Source: Paludibacteraceae bacterium (lineage in GTDB: Bacteria; Bacteroidota; Bacteroidia; Bacteroidales; Paludibacteraceae). Taken from it: a DNA stretch of 64,000 nt. This document shows, one piece after another, positions 36,439 through 45,751 of this stretch. The position numbers and the translations under genes were made by a program. The stretch lies in assembly GCA_017477325.1 (NCBI GenBank), contig JAFUWV010000002.1, positions 124,001-188,000 on the forward strand, read 5' to 3'. The notes beneath the pieces were generated by a model. It did not search any database and had not been told where the DNA came from. It saw nothing but the letters and a program-made list of their open reading frames with translations. Within the stretch, counting starts at the first letter, position 1; every line of letters begins with the position of its first letter.

Positions 36439-39400
36439 CTTCGTCCTCCTCCTCTGTTTTGGTTTGTTCTGCTTCTTCTATCTTCTTCAGTCTGTCTTCT
36501 ACCAATGTCTGCACATCATCCTGTACGCGATAATTCTGTTTCAGCGAAAGCAGATATTGTTTTGCTTGGAATAAGTCGTCACGCACTATATAAATGTCTG
36601 CCAGCAGTACAAAGCTTCTTGCTAACCAGTATTGCTGCTGGGTGTTCATTGAGGCAAACTCCATTATCTGTGCTTCCGAACTGTCTAAGTCACCTTTCTT
36701 GAATAGCAGTTCTGCCAGCAGATACTTTGACTCGGCTCCCGCTGCCGTGCGTACTTGGCTGCCGGTCTCTTGCAGATCTTTTATTGCAAGGTCTGCTTCA
36801 CCGAGTGCTATATATGCTTTGGCACGGTTGTATTGTGCTTCTTGTCTCAGGTCTACCGAGGTGCTGTTGTCGTTGAGTATCTCACTTGCTATGTTCACTG
36901 TGGTTGGGTTGTCTCCCAGGTAGTAACTGCAGCGCAGTACTCCCAGTCGTGCAGCATTAACCTTGTCTTTCTTGTCTGCCACTGACTGTAGCCGCTTGAA
37001 GTATGCGAGTGCCGTTGTGTAATCCTCTTTGTCATAACTTATTTCTGCCACACGTGTCAGTGCTTCTTCCATATACTGATTGCCGTTGATGTCTGCCAGA
37101 GTCATAAACTCTTGCATGGCATCATCTTTATGACCAAGCCTGTAATGGCTGTCTGCAAGATAATAACGTGCAGTGGTGCAATATCTTCCTCCCGGACAAT
37201 ATTGCGACACATATTTGCTCAAACCGGCAATGGCCTGTGTGTAGTTCTGCAAGATATACTGACGCTCTGCAGCCACGTATGTAAGCGAGTCTTCCCTGGC
37301 ATCTGTCTTCATGTTGATTCTGCCAAGCGACTTCGTATATGCCAGATATTCCGACACGTTGTCTGTCTCTATGTATGCAGCTTCAAGTCCGTCAAGTGCA
37401 CTGTATGCTTCGTCACTGCCGGGATATGACTTTATCACTTGTTTGTAGCTCTCAATGGCTTTCGCATACTGCTTCTCGTTATAGTATATCATAGCCTTCT
37501 CCAGTGCGGCCTTTCTTGCCATGTTGGAGCGTGGATATGTACTCAGCAGACGCTCGTATGCGTTTATTGCACCGTCATTGTTGTTGCGCTGCAACTCTGC
37601 ACGCGCTGTCTCATATAGTGCATCGTCTGCATAGTCCGAGTTGGGGTATTTCTTTACAAGACTCTCAAGCACGGTGATTTTGTCTTGATAGCGTTTCATC
37701 AGTCCCAGTGCATATCCCCTTTGGAAATAGGCATAGTCTGCCCCTGCACCTCCTGCCTGTGCCACTTTGCTGTAGCAACTCTCAGCCTCTACAAACCGTC
37801 GTGCATTGAAATAGCAGTCGCCTGCACGGTTCATTGCATCGCTGTATGTCGCATATCCTGCATCAGCAGTCTTGGTATAGTTGAGGAAACACTCCAGTGC
37901 TTCGTTGTACTTCTTTTGCAGGAAAAGTGCATACCCCAATGAGTAGTCAGCCAGCTCGTAGTTGCTACTTTGCTTTGCGTCAGCCTGACGCAGCATTGTC
38001 CTTATGTCCTGCTCTGCCTGAACGTATTTACCTTGTTTGTAAGCACTTTCTGCTCTGAAGAAGTAACTCTCTGTCCTGTATAGACGCATCGCGTCTGTCT
38101 CGTTCGGAGGCGCTTTCTCCCCGTTCTCTATCACTTCTGTGAACCAGTGCTCAGCCTCCTCTGTCTTGCCTTGCATATAGGCATCCGCACCCAACTGGTA
38201 TCTCAAGTATTGTTTTGTCTCCTCCATCTTCTGTGTCGGCGACTCTATACTGTCGAGCGCAGCAAGGGCTGACGCATAGTTCTTTGAGCGGGTGAAGGCA
38301 TCGCAGAGCAGTTCATATATATGCTCTCTGTATGCCGATTGGGGATATTCTTTCAGGAAGTCTGTGAAGGCTGTGACACTCTCGCCAAGTGCTGACGAGC
38401 TGTTGTAGGTGGTCAGGGCATAGTTGTACATAGCCTCCTCCCTCACTTTGTCATTGTACTCGTAGCGCATAGCTGCGGCGTATGCCATCTTTGCAGCCTC
38501 TGTGTTGTTGGTGGCTACGTATGCATTGCCAAGATGATAGCATGTGTTCTGAGTCAGCTCATCATCTTCTTTCTTCACTTTCAGTAGATAGGTGATCGAG
38601 TTGTGCCAGTCTTCCAGACTATAGTATGACATTCCAAGTAGATACATGTCGCTGCGCATTGGCTCTTTGTTCTGCTCGGCTATCTCTCGTTCATATAGCG
38701 ACAACTGGTCAACAGCTGCCTTGTAGTTCTCCTGGCGGTAGTATATCTCGCCTGTCATGCGGTGAAGCTCGCCGTTGTTAGGGTTGTCCGGAAAATCGGC
38801 AAGCAGACTCTCGGCACGTTCTTGCACTTCGTCAAGCTGACCCTGGGCATAGTATATCTGGATGATATAATAAGGTACAATATCTTTGTATGCCTCCGTG
38901 TGCTCTATCTCGAGAAACTCCGGTAATGCTCTGCCGTAGTTCTGTATCGAGTACTGGCAGAAAGCATAGTAATACTTTGCTTGCAAAGCATAGCGGCTGT
39001 TCATATCCTTCAGTTTCTGAAAACTGCTGGCTGCCTTCTGCGGCTCGTTCATCTTCAGATGGGCATAACCTCTGTGGAAATAGAAGTCTGCTTGGTGTGG
39101 GCGGAACAATTCTTTTACGTGCACCTTCTCAAACTCTCTCAGTGCCTGCTTGTTCTTGTTCTGCTCGGTAAGCATTGTACCAAGCATGAAATGCACTTCC
39201 GATGCGTATGGTGTGTATGCATTGTCCTTTAGATATGCCTGAAGCTGCTTGCGCGCATCCTTGCGGCGCATCTCAAACGCATTGGCAGCAAGATAAAATT
39301 GTGCCTGAGCCTTGTGCGATTCACCCTTGTATGCTTTCAGTGCCCGCTCCGAAGCTCCCCATTTGCCCTGCATGTATAACTCTACACCTTCCGCAAACTG

Positions 39401-39502
39401 AGCATTCTGCGAACTGTAGAGTTCGCTATATTGTGCCATACTCTTCGCACACGACAGTGCTGTCGCAAGTGCTAAAATGGCTATGTATCTCAGTTTGTTC
39501 AT
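36428..39502 (-). CDS. Large periplasmic tetratricopeptide-repeat protein
   Basis: A 1024-residue protein with a signal peptide (ILALATALSCAKSMA) and tetratricopeptide or Sel1-like helical repeats along nearly its whole length. Examples are YFHRGYAHLKMNEPQKAASSF, TCYHLGNAYVATNNTEAAKM and DALYETARAELQRNNNDGAI. BamD/YbgF-like repeats occur in the second half. It ends in a very acidic tail (EEAEQTKTEEEDEDED). Such proteins are scaffolds. The overlapping downstream barrel gene suggests an outer-membrane complex, but the function is unknown. Confidence 0.85.
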   Translation of the reverse strand: MNKLRYIAILALATALSCAKSMAQYSELYSSQNAQFAEGVELYMQGKWGASERALKAYKGESHKAQAQFYLAANAFEMRRKDARKQLQAYLKDNAYTPYASEVHFMLGTMLTEQNKNKQALREFEKVHVKELFRPHQADFYFHRGYAHLKMNEPQKAASSFQKLKDMNSRYALQAKYYYAFCQYSIQNYGRALPEFLEIEHTEAYKDIVPYYIIQIYYAQGQLDEVQERAESLLADFPDNPNNGELHRMTGEIYYRQENYKAAVDQLSLYEREIAEQNKEPMRSDMYLLGMSYYSLEDWHNSITYLLKVKKEDDELTQNTCYHLGNAYVATNNTEAAKMAYAAAMRYEYNDKVREEAMYNYALTTYNSSSALGESVTAFTDFLKEYPQSAYREHIYELLCDAFTRSKNYASALAALDSIESPTQKMEETKQYLRYQLGADAYMQGKTEEAEHWFTEVIENGEKAPPNETDAMRLYRTESYFFRAESAYKQGKYVQAEQDIRTMLRQADAKQSSNYELADYSLGYALFLQKKYNEALECFLNYTKTADAGYATYSDAMNRAGDCYFNARRFVEAESCYSKVAQAGGAGADYAYFQRGYALGLMKRYQDKITVLESLVKKYPNSDYADDALYETARAELQRNNNDGAINAYERLLSTYPRSNMARKAALEKAMIYYNEKQYAKAIESYKQVIKSYPGSDEAYSALDGLEAAYIETDNVSEYLAYTKSLGRINMKTDAREDSLTYVAAERQYILQNYTQAIAGLSKYVSQYCPGGRYCTTARYYLADSHYRLGHKDDAMQEFMTLADINGNQYMEEALTRVAEISYDKEDYTTALAYFKRLQSVADKKDKVNAARLGVLRCSYYLGDNPTTVNIASEILNDNSTSVDLRQEAQYNRAKAYIALGEADLAIKDLQETGSQVRTAAGAESKYLLAELLFKKGDLDSSEAQIMEFASMNTQQQYWLARSFVLLADIYIVRDDLFQAKQYLLSLKQNYRVQDDVQTLVEDRLKKIEEAEQTKTEEEDEDED

Positions 39503-39550
39503 CTTATGCTAATCTCGTGTAGGGTAGAGAACACTATTCTTCCCCGCCGA

Positions 39551-39581
39551 CAAAGTTACAACTTTCTTTGAAAACATGCAA
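39551..39581 (-). promoter_or_regulatory. Promoter for the TPR/barrel operon
   Basis: On the minus strand, TAACTTTG (39551-39558) and TTG (39579-39581) are 20 bases apart, about 50 bases before the ATG at 39502. Confidence 0.65.
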
Positions 39582-39625
39582 GACAAAATTTTCAATAAAA
39601 ACTTTTTTATTCCAAACTTTTGCCT

Positions 39626-39633
39626 TATCTTTG
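39626..39633 (+). promoter_or_regulatory. -7 promoter box of the rubrerythrin gene
   Basis: TATCTTTG, 30 bases before the ATG at 39664; the -33 position has only a T-rich stretch. Confidence 0.55.
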
Positions 39634-39663
39634 CAACGTGAAACCCTATAAAACAGTATTAAT

Positions 39664-40215
39664 ATGCAAAAGAAATGGATGTGTAGTGTGTGCGGATACG
39701 TACACGAAGGGCCCGAACCACCGGAGCGCTGCCCGCAGTGCAAACAGCCCAAAGAGAAATTTGTAGAGATAAAGAGTGATAAACTCGAGTTTGGAACAGA
39801 ACACGTTGTCGGTGTTGCCAAAGGTTGCGACGATGAGATGATCGCTGACCTGCGTGCACATTTCACTGCCGAGTGCTCGGAAGTTGGTATGTATATCGCT
39901 ATGGCTCGCCAGGCTGACCGCGAAGGATACCCCGAGATTGCTGCCGCTTTCCGTCAGTATGCTTATGAGGAAGCTGACCACGCTTCCAAGTTTGCTGAGC
40001 TTCTCGGTGATGTCGTTTGGGATACAAAAACCAATCTCGAGAAGCGTATGCTTGCTGAACAAGGCGCCTGCGAGGACAAGTTCCGTATTGCCAAGCGTGC
40101 TAAGGCCCTCGACCTTGATGCTATTCACGACACCGTTCACGAAATGGCAAAAGACGAGGCTCGTCACGGACGCGGATTCGAAGGACTCTTCAACCGCTTC
40201 TTCGGTAAGAAATAA
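39664..40215 (+). CDS. Reverse rubrerythrin (NADH peroxidase type)
   Basis: A peroxide-scavenging diiron protein. Unlike classical rubrerythrin, the rubredoxin domain is N-terminal, with Cys7, Cys10, Cys23 and Cys26 (CSVCGYV ... CPQCKQP). The ferritin-like domain follows, with Glu/His ligands in [24 protein letters not shown] and [10 protein letters not shown]. The length is 183 residues. Such enzymes reduce H2O2 in strict anaerobes. It is a single gene with its own promoter and terminator. Confidence 0.92.
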   Translation: MQKKWMCSVCGYVHEGPEPPERCPQCKQPKEKFVEIKSDKLEFGTEHVVGVAKGCDDEMIADLRAHFTAECSEVGMYIAMARQADREGYPEIAAAFRQYAYEEADHASKFAELLGDVVWDTKTNLEKRMLAEQGACEDKFRIAKRAKALDLDAIHDTVHEMAKDEARHGRGFEGLFNRFFGKK

Positions 40216-40239
40216 CAGTCTGTAACACACTTTGCTAAA

Positions 40240-40270
40240 AAGACACACTACCTACCTGGCAGTGTGTCTT
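40240..40270 (+). terminator. Intrinsic terminator after rubrerythrin
   Basis: AAGACACACT (40240-40249) pairs perfectly with AGTGTGTCTT (40261-40270), with an A-run before it and CTTTGT after. It can also serve the convergent vanZ-like gene. Confidence 0.85.
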
Positions 40271-40319
40271 CTTTGTATATAGCATTGCATTGCTATCGTG
40301 TACGTATTAAAAGTGACAC

Positions 40320-40715
40320 TTATATTTTTTTTCTCTTGTATAATATATATAATGTAGCCCCCGCACCTACCATCACTCCCGCTATATCTGCTGCCCAGTC
40401 AAGCCACTCTCCTGTCCTTGGGGCAAAACAGTACTCTTGCAGTATCTCTATCAATCCCCCGTACAACGATGGCAGCACAATGGCCGGCAATGCCGCTGTC
40501 GGCAGCCTTACCCCGTCTCTCCTGAGGTCAAACGTAAACACTATTCCAAGCACCATGTACATCAACCCGTGTACCCACTTGTCGAGATATGCAATGCTTA
40601 TCTCAGGCAACTGAAAATGCGGCTCTCGCAGCAAACTCAGATACATTATCAAGCCTGCTGCGAGAATCGTTGGTATATAGTTAAGAATACGTTTCACAAT
40701 ATTCTTAATAGTCAC
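40320..40715 (-). CDS. VanZ-like membrane protein
   Basis: A 131-residue protein with four hydrophobic segments and the VanZ-family motifs DKWVHGLMYMVLG, GLIEILQ and GEWLDWAADIAGV. VanZ relatives affect glycopeptide resistance or cell-surface assembly; for short stand-alone forms the role is unknown. The start is a GTG at 40713-40715 inside a heptamer repeat, 13 bases after the gpmI stop. Confidence 0.8.
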   Translation of the reverse strand: MTIKNIVKRILNYIPTILAAGLIMYLSLLREPHFQLPEISIAYLDKWVHGLMYMVLGIVFTFDLRRDGVRLPTAALPAIVLPSLYGGLIEILQEYCFAPRTGEWLDWAADIAGVMVGAGATLYILYKRKKI

Positions 40716-40737
40716 TGTTCACTATCTATTAACTATT
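40710..40737 (-). repeat. Heptamer repeat at the gpmI-vanZ junction
   Basis: Read on the minus strand, four 7-base units AATAGTT, AATAGAT, AGTGAAC and AGTGACT run through the gpmI stop codon (40729-40731) and the vanZ-like GTG start (40713-40715). They contain TAG, TAA and TGA in several frames. Confidence 0.55.
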
Positions 40738-42258
40738 GCTAATCAGGCAGTGCCCGGTCATCTCTGCCGGCTGCTCAATGCCCAATATGTGCAGCAGCGA
40801 CGGAGCCACATCTGCCAGTATGCCGTCCTCCACCTTTATGTTCTTCTTGTCGCTTATATATACAAACGGCACGGGGTTCAGCGAGTGTGCGGTGTTGGGT
40901 GTACCATCCTCATTGATAGCATGGTCGCAGTTGCCGTGGTCGGCTATGATGATAACCTCATAACCGTTCCTCCTTGCTGCCTCCACTGTCTCGTTCACGC
41001 ATATATCTATCGCTGTAATAGCCTGCTGTATCGAGTTATACACTCCTGTATGACCTACCATGTCTCCGTTGGCATAGTTCAGTATTATGCAGTCATACTT
41101 CTGCGAGTTCAGTGCGTCTCTCAGTGCTATCGTCACCTCCGGAGCCGACATCATAGGCTGCAAGTCGTAGGTCGCTACTTTCGGCGATGGAATAAGTATT
41201 CTGTCCTCGCCCTCAAACTCGGCCTCACGTCCGCCCGAGAAGAAGAATGTTACGTGCGCAAACTTCTCTGTCTCAGCTATCCTCAGTTGCTTCAGTCCGT
41301 TTTTCGACACTATCTCACCAAGCGTATTCGTCACGTTCTCCTTCGGGAAAAGTATGTGAAGTCCGGTAAACGACGAGTCATACGGAGTCATGCAGAAGTA
41401 TTGCAGATCCTTTATGGTGTGCATGCCTTGCTCAGGCATCTCTTGTTGTGTGAGGGCAATCGTAATCTCTTTTGCGCGGTCGTTTCTGTAGTTGAAGAAT
41501 ATCACCACGTCACCTTCGCCTATCGTGGCTAACGGCTTCCCGTTTCTTGTGTGAACTATTGGCTTGATGAACTCGTCAGTCACGTCATTGTCATAGCTTG
41601 CCTGCATAGCCTCGTGCATATTATCTGCCTCTGCACCCTTGCCGTTTACAAGCAAATCGTATGCTTCCTTTATTCTCTCCCAGCGCTTGTCTCTGTCCAT
41701 TGCGTAGAACCTGCCGCAAATACTTGCTATCTCACCTGCGGTCTCCTTGCAGTGTTTCTCCAGTTCGTCTATGAAACCTATACCCGAACGCGGGTCGGTG
41801 TCGCGACCGTCCATAAAGCAGTGGATGAATGTCTTGCCACGCAGTCCGTACTCCTTTGCTATATTGCACAGATAAAACAGGTGGTCAAGGCTTGAGTGTA
41901 CACCGCCGTCCGAAGTCAAACCCATGATATGCAGATTCTTGCCTGTCTCTTTGGCGTATGAGTATGCACGCACTATCTCAGGATTCTTGAGTATGCTGCC
42001 GTCTTTGCAGGCACGGTTTATCTTCACTAAGTCCTGATATACCACTCGTCCTGCACCTATATTCAGGTGCCCGACCTCTGAATTACCCATCTGGCCGTCA
42101 GGCAAACCTACGTTCTCGCCTGACGCTTGCAGCTGTGAGTTGGGGTAGGTCTGTAGCAGTTTGTCCCAGTGAGGGGTTGATGTGCAATGTATTGCATCGG
42201 CTGTATCTTTCTTTCCGATTCCCCAGCCGTCGAGAATCATTAGTAATGCTTTGCTCAT
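40729..42258 (-). CDS. gpmI: 2,3-bisphosphoglycerate-independent phosphoglycerate mutase
   Basis: A two-manganese enzyme interconverting 3- and 2-phosphoglycerate in glycolysis. It begins with [11 protein letters not shown], and the phosphoserine nucleophile lies in [17 protein letters not shown]. The phosphotransferase insert ([14 protein letters not shown]) and the C-terminal metal motif ([13 protein letters not shown]) are present. At 509 residues it is full length. It is followed at once by the vanZ-like gene. Confidence 0.97.
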   Translation of the reverse strand: MSKALLMILDGWGIGKKDTADAIHCTSTPHWDKLLQTYPNSQLQASGENVGLPDGQMGNSEVGHLNIGAGRVVYQDLVKINRACKDGSILKNPEIVRAYSYAKETGKNLHIMGLTSDGGVHSSLDHLFYLCNIAKEYGLRGKTFIHCFMDGRDTDPRSGIGFIDELEKHCKETAGEIASICGRFYAMDRDKRWERIKEAYDLLVNGKGAEADNMHEAMQASYDNDVTDEFIKPIVHTRNGKPLATIGEGDVVIFFNYRNDRAKEITIALTQQEMPEQGMHTIKDLQYFCMTPYDSSFTGLHILFPKENVTNTLGEIVSKNGLKQLRIAETEKFAHVTFFFSGGREAEFEGEDRILIPSPKVATYDLQPMMSAPEVTIALRDALNSQKYDCIILNYANGDMVGHTGVYNSIQQAITAIDICVNETVEAARRNGYEVIIIADHGNCDHAINEDGTPNTAHSLNPVPFVYISDKKNIKVEDGILADVAPSLLHILGIEQPAEMTGHCLISNS

Positions 42259-42352
42259 ATCTTTAATCTTTTTATATGCTCACGTAAATATACTTACAGT
42301 CAATCCTCCATCTCGTATAGACGTTGCACCGAAACATCTCCACAATTATATT

Positions 42353-42385
42353 CATTATGAATTATGCATTATGAATTATGCATTA
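42353..42385 (-). repeat. Heptamer tandem repeat at the smpB 3' end
   Basis: Units CATTATG, AATTATG, CATTATG and AATTATG plus CATTA follow in strict 7-base register and overlap the smpB stop codon (42376-42378). On the smpB strand every unit contains TAA, so stops occur in all frames. Confidence 0.85.
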
Positions 42386-42834
42386 ACAAAATGCCTGTCC
42401 ATCTCCCTCCTGTCGTCCTTCTCTCTCAGCGACTGACGCTTGTCGTATGTGTGCTTGCCTTGGCATAAGGCTATCTCTAGTTTTGCCCTCGAGTTCTCAT
42501 CAATAAACAGCCTCAGCGGAATAATCGTCTTGCCCGTCTCCTTCGTCTGTCTCAGCAGTTTCTGCAGTTCTTTCTTCTGAAGTAGCAATTTTCTGTCTCT
42601 GCGGGGAATATGGTTGTTGTAAGTCCCGAGCGCATATTCGGCTATGTGCATATTCTTCACCCACAACTCCGTACCGTAAAACTGGCAATACGTATCGGCA
42701 AGCGAAGCTTTCGACTCCCTGATACTCTTTATCTCTGTACCAAAAAGCTGAATGCCTGCCGTGTAGCGGTCCAGTATCTCATAGTCGAACCATGCCCGCT
42801 TGTTCTTTATGTTTACGTCTGAACGTTTGTGCAT
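42376..42834 (-). CDS. smpB: tmRNA-binding protein SmpB
   Basis: SmpB brings tmRNA to stalled ribosomes for trans-translation. The sequence carries [39 protein letters not shown] and KNMHIAEYA, with the basic C-terminal tail ([20 protein letters not shown]). The length is 152 residues. The tmRNA gene itself is not in the window. The stop codon lies in a heptamer repeat. Confidence 0.97.
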   Translation of the reverse strand: MHKRSDVNIKNKRAWFDYEILDRYTAGIQLFGTEIKSIRESKASLADTYCQFYGTELWVKNMHIAEYALGTYNNHIPRRDRKLLLQKKELQKLLRQTKETGKTIIPLRLFIDENSRAKLEIALCQGKHTYDKRQSLREKDDRREMDRHFVNA

Positions 42835-42862
42835 ATGTTTGCCTCCTGCCTAAAAGAGCCTG

Positions 42863-42894
42863 CAAAGGTACTGCATTTTTTGCGAAAAGGCAAA
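42863..42894 (-). promoter_or_regulatory. Promoter for smpB
   Basis: On the minus strand, TACCTTTG (42863-42870) and TTTG (42891-42894) are exactly 20 bases apart. Confidence 0.75.
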
Positions 42895-42899
42895 TTATA

Positions 42900-42931
42900 T
42901 TTGTGAGTGTTAAAAAAATACGTTATTTTTG
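42900..42931 (+). promoter_or_regulatory. Promoter for the BACON-like lipoprotein
   Basis: TTTG (42900-42903) and TATTTTTG (42924-42931) are exactly 20 bases apart; it is back to back with the smpB promoter. The leader to 42977 is about 40 bases. Confidence 0.75.
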
Positions 42932-42976
42932 CATGTTGTAATCAATAATATTAATTACATTTAATAAAACTCTTCT

Positions 42977-44461
42977 ATGAACAATCTCCGTCATCTGTCT
43001 CTCATGCTCTTCTTGGCACTCGTTTTTGCTGGGTGCAATGTCTTTAGTTCTCCTTCTAATCAAGAGGAATATCCCGATAATGACACTCCGCAGGAAGAAA
43101 CCCCTAAAGAAATACTCATCACTTCTGACGATATCATCGGTATCTTCACAACTGACAAAGAGGATGGTAACGACTTGTTTATTTTTAGAGATGACAATAC
43201 AGGTGAGTACTATTCTCAATATGACAATCCTAACGTCGGGGCAGATACTGCTTATTTCAATTGGGAGTTAGACCAATATACAGGTGTCCTATCTTGTATC
43301 TGTCGCCACTCTAACTACCAATTCTTTACCAAAACATACAATTCCGAAACCAAGTATTCTACTTTCGAACTTTCAGCAGCTAAGTCCACTTCCGATGACT
43401 ATAACCTCCGATTATCATTTAACAACAATCAGTGGTGGTATCTCAGTAAGCTCGAGGAAATACCTTATATTTATCGTCACCCCACTTTTGTTGTTACCAC
43501 TGCTTATGGCGCCAGCAAAGTAAAAATCGAATCATTCTCCGAGTATTTCGTTCTCTTTGTTAAAAACTATGATAACGACAATGATATCAATGTCCAATTT
43601 GATGTCACATGGCTCAAAATAGGAGAGTTCTATAATGACGGTGCACAGACATCTTCCGGAAAAACATATACGCAACTACGATATATCGTTAATTGCGAAA
43701 ACAACTACGGAGCTGAAAGAACTGCTACCATTACTATGAGTAAGAAGTCCGGAGAAGTACACATCTATCCCCTTATTCAAGAGAGACTTACTACCATGAA
43801 GGTCCTTGGATTCGATTTTACATATAACGGTCAGACATATACCGGTTGGCACCTCAATTCAAAAGCCGGATCCTCTGCATGCGCTGCTTGGGTGGAAAAT
43901 TATGATAATAAGTCTATTTATGTTAACACTGGTGCTTCCTGGTGTACCTATTCCAAAACCATACTCTACGATGTACCCGCAGGTGATGGATATAGATGGC
44001 GATTTGACTTCAGTGTTACTCAAAACTATAGTTACAATCGTATGACAACTATCACTTTCTACAAGGATAATGGCGAGTCCGCCACTCAAACGTTAGTGCA
44101 AGATGGGCCATTAGGCGAACAAGGCAGTGGTGGTGGAGGTTCCTCCGGTGGTGGTGGCTCAAGTGGAGGCTCCTCAAGCGATGATACTAAGGGTTACACC
44201 ATTACACGCACCAATGTTTGTGCTATCTATGCTCTTGACAATCAAAGTTCCGGAACCAAGTATTCCAAATCTTACTACAAATGGGTTTCCTCCTCCGGCC
44301 GTGTAATACTCAGTATCTCAAGCTCTAATAGTGCCTATTGGATTGGCGTTGCATCAAAGAACTACGATTCCACCTGTAAGGGGTATATTGTCTCTAATTA
44401 CGAATATAAGTTCGTTGACTATAGTCCCGTCGGAGGTGCGTGGTATTACTATTTCAACTGA
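42977..44461 (+). CDS. BACON-like multidomain lipoprotein with Gly/Ser linker
   Basis: A 494-residue lipoprotein (LFLALVFAGC, Cys20) with acidic residues after the lipid site. Residues 50-165 form a first domain of unknown type. Residues about 170-267 and 272-376 look like two BACON/Ig-like modules (each with an NYDN motif, VTWLKI or ASWCTY, then TATITM/TTITFY and a closing Gln). A flexible linker, GSGGGGSSGGGGSSGGSSS (383-401), leads to a C-terminal beta-rich module (405-494). BACON domains usually bind carbohydrate or mucin or act as spacers on the cell surface. The function is unknown. The S41-like lipoprotein follows 78 bases later. Confidence 0.65.
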   Translation: MNNLRHLSLMLFLALVFAGCNVFSSPSNQEEYPDNDTPQEETPKEILITSDDIIGIFTTDKEDGNDLFIFRDDNTGEYYSQYDNPNVGADTAYFNWELDQYTGVLSCICRHSNYQFFTKTYNSETKYSTFELSAAKSTSDDYNLRLSFNNNQWWYLSKLEEIPYIYRHPTFVVTTAYGASKVKIESFSEYFVLFVKNYDNDNDINVQFDVTWLKIGEFYNDGAQTSSGKTYTQLRYIVNCENNYGAERTATITMSKKSGEVHIYPLIQERLTTMKVLGFDFTYNGQTYTGWHLNSKAGSSACAAWVENYDNKSIYVNTGASWCTYSKTILYDVPAGDGYRWRFDFSVTQNYSYNRMTTITFYKDNGESATQTLVQDGPLGEQGSGGGGSSGGGGSSGGSSSDDTKGYTITRTNVCAIYALDNQSSGTKYSKSYYKWVSSSGRVILSISSSNSAYWIGVASKNYDSTCKGYIVSNYEYKFVDYSPVGGAWYYYFN

Positions 44462-44539
44462 CATATTGTTTATAATATAGCACTATCTTCAATGACAATG
44501 TTCCGATTTATATTACTTCGTCAATTGCCATATTAATTT

Positions 44540-45694
44540 ATGAAATCAAATTCTGCAATATTTATTGTATTAGGCTGCTTTCTTATACTAACTGCTTGCC
44601 ACGATGAGTTAGAAGAGCCACTTACTGATTCTGGTAGGTTGTTCAGGAGTTTTTGGACAGAAATAAATGATAACCATGCTATGCTGCAACAGTTGCCATG
44701 CTCATGGAAAGATATATATATAACTTATTTGCCTAAAGCTGAAGGAATTGATAATATAGACACGTTCGCAATTAACATTATGCAGCCTGTTCTCAATGAG
44801 ATGCAGGATGTCCAAACACAAGTGCTCGCTAATTACATTGGATACTCTTTCATACCATTAGCTGAGGATATTGTTTATAGTGAGATTACGGATCGTTATG
44901 CTAATAACTATCAAAATGAGTTCTATATAGTTTCCGCCTCCAATATGCTACTTGGTCCGAATTCAATATTTCTTAATATGATATCTCAAAAAGTTGATCA
45001 AAATAAGAAGTATTTGTACATAAAGCCAGGAAGTATTTCTTACGGCATTTATCAAAAATTAGACTCATATATTAAACAGTTAAAAGATTCAATACCCCGT
45101 GGAATTATATTCGATTGCCGACATAGATCTCAACTTGACGAGGCATCCATGAATATTATATTAAGTTACTTTATTCCAAAAGGTAACCACTTAATATATG
45201 ATTTGAGTGACAGCAAAATCGCTTTTCTTGAAGGTCAATATATTGAGGGTAATGGTATATTACAGAATATGCCGATTGCAATAATTGTCGACGGAATGAC
45301 AAGTTGTGAAACCAATACTCTTATCTATGTAATCGCATCTTGGAATAATGTTGCCACAGTTGGTTATCGTCCTTCGGGCTCTGGTGGATATCTAAGAAAG
45401 GAAAAAGTTCTTTCGCAAGGCAACTTGTCTTTGACTCTTAAATACCCTGTAGCTCAATTAAAAAATAAGAAATACTCTACATTCTCCCAACCAATCGTTC
45501 CTCAAATAAAGGCAACTCCGTCTTCTCGTGAAGAAATAGAGCAGATGAATAATAACAATACATTTTATGATGATTATATTTGGAAGGCAATTGAGTGGAT
45601 TGAAGATAAAGTTAGCAATAAAACAATTTTTGACAATGATGTAATTAGCATCGATACTATTTATTTGGATATAAAATCCAGTGGTACTGATTAG
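44540..45694 (+). CDS. S41-like lipoprotein, paralogue of the 11.7-kb gene
   Basis: A 384-residue lipoprotein (ILTAC, Cys20) with HDELEEP after the Cys, like a surface export signal. The S41-type core is recognisable from RGIIFDCRHRSQLDEASMN (about 187-205), IIVDGMTSCETNTLIYVIAS (248-267) and GYRPSGSGGYLRKE (275-288). As in its paralogue at 11731-12879, the active-site loop reads T-S-x-E-x-N and the position of the dyad Lys is Gly. The C-termini also align (YPVAQLKNKKYSTF against YPAIHLNNEKYETF). It may be a degenerate or tricorn-like peptidase. It is probably in an operon with the BACON-like gene. Confidence 0.6.
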   Translation: MKSNSAIFIVLGCFLILTACHDELEEPLTDSGRLFRSFWTEINDNHAMLQQLPCSWKDIYITYLPKAEGIDNIDTFAINIMQPVLNEMQDVQTQVLANYIGYSFIPLAEDIVYSEITDRYANNYQNEFYIVSASNMLLGPNSIFLNMISQKVDQNKKYLYIKPGSISYGIYQKLDSYIKQLKDSIPRGIIFDCRHRSQLDEASMNIILSYFIPKGNHLIYDLSDSKIAFLEGQYIEGNGILQNMPIAIIVDGMTSCETNTLIYVIASWNNVATVGYRPSGSGGYLRKEKVLSQGNLSLTLKYPVAQLKNKKYSTFSQPIVPQIKATPSSREEIEQMNNNNTFYDDYIWKAIEWIEDKVSNKTIFDNDVISIDTIYLDIKSSGTD

Positions 45695-45751
45695 GTGGAT
45701 GCTTACAACATAAAAATCTTTTTTATCTATAGAAAAATAGTGTCGGATAAA

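Noticed and set aside
39646-40248. 200-codon minus-strand frame opposite rubrerythrin
   Set aside because: The plus strand encodes an unmistakable reverse rubrerythrin with all metal ligands; the antisense frame is a by-product of its codon use.
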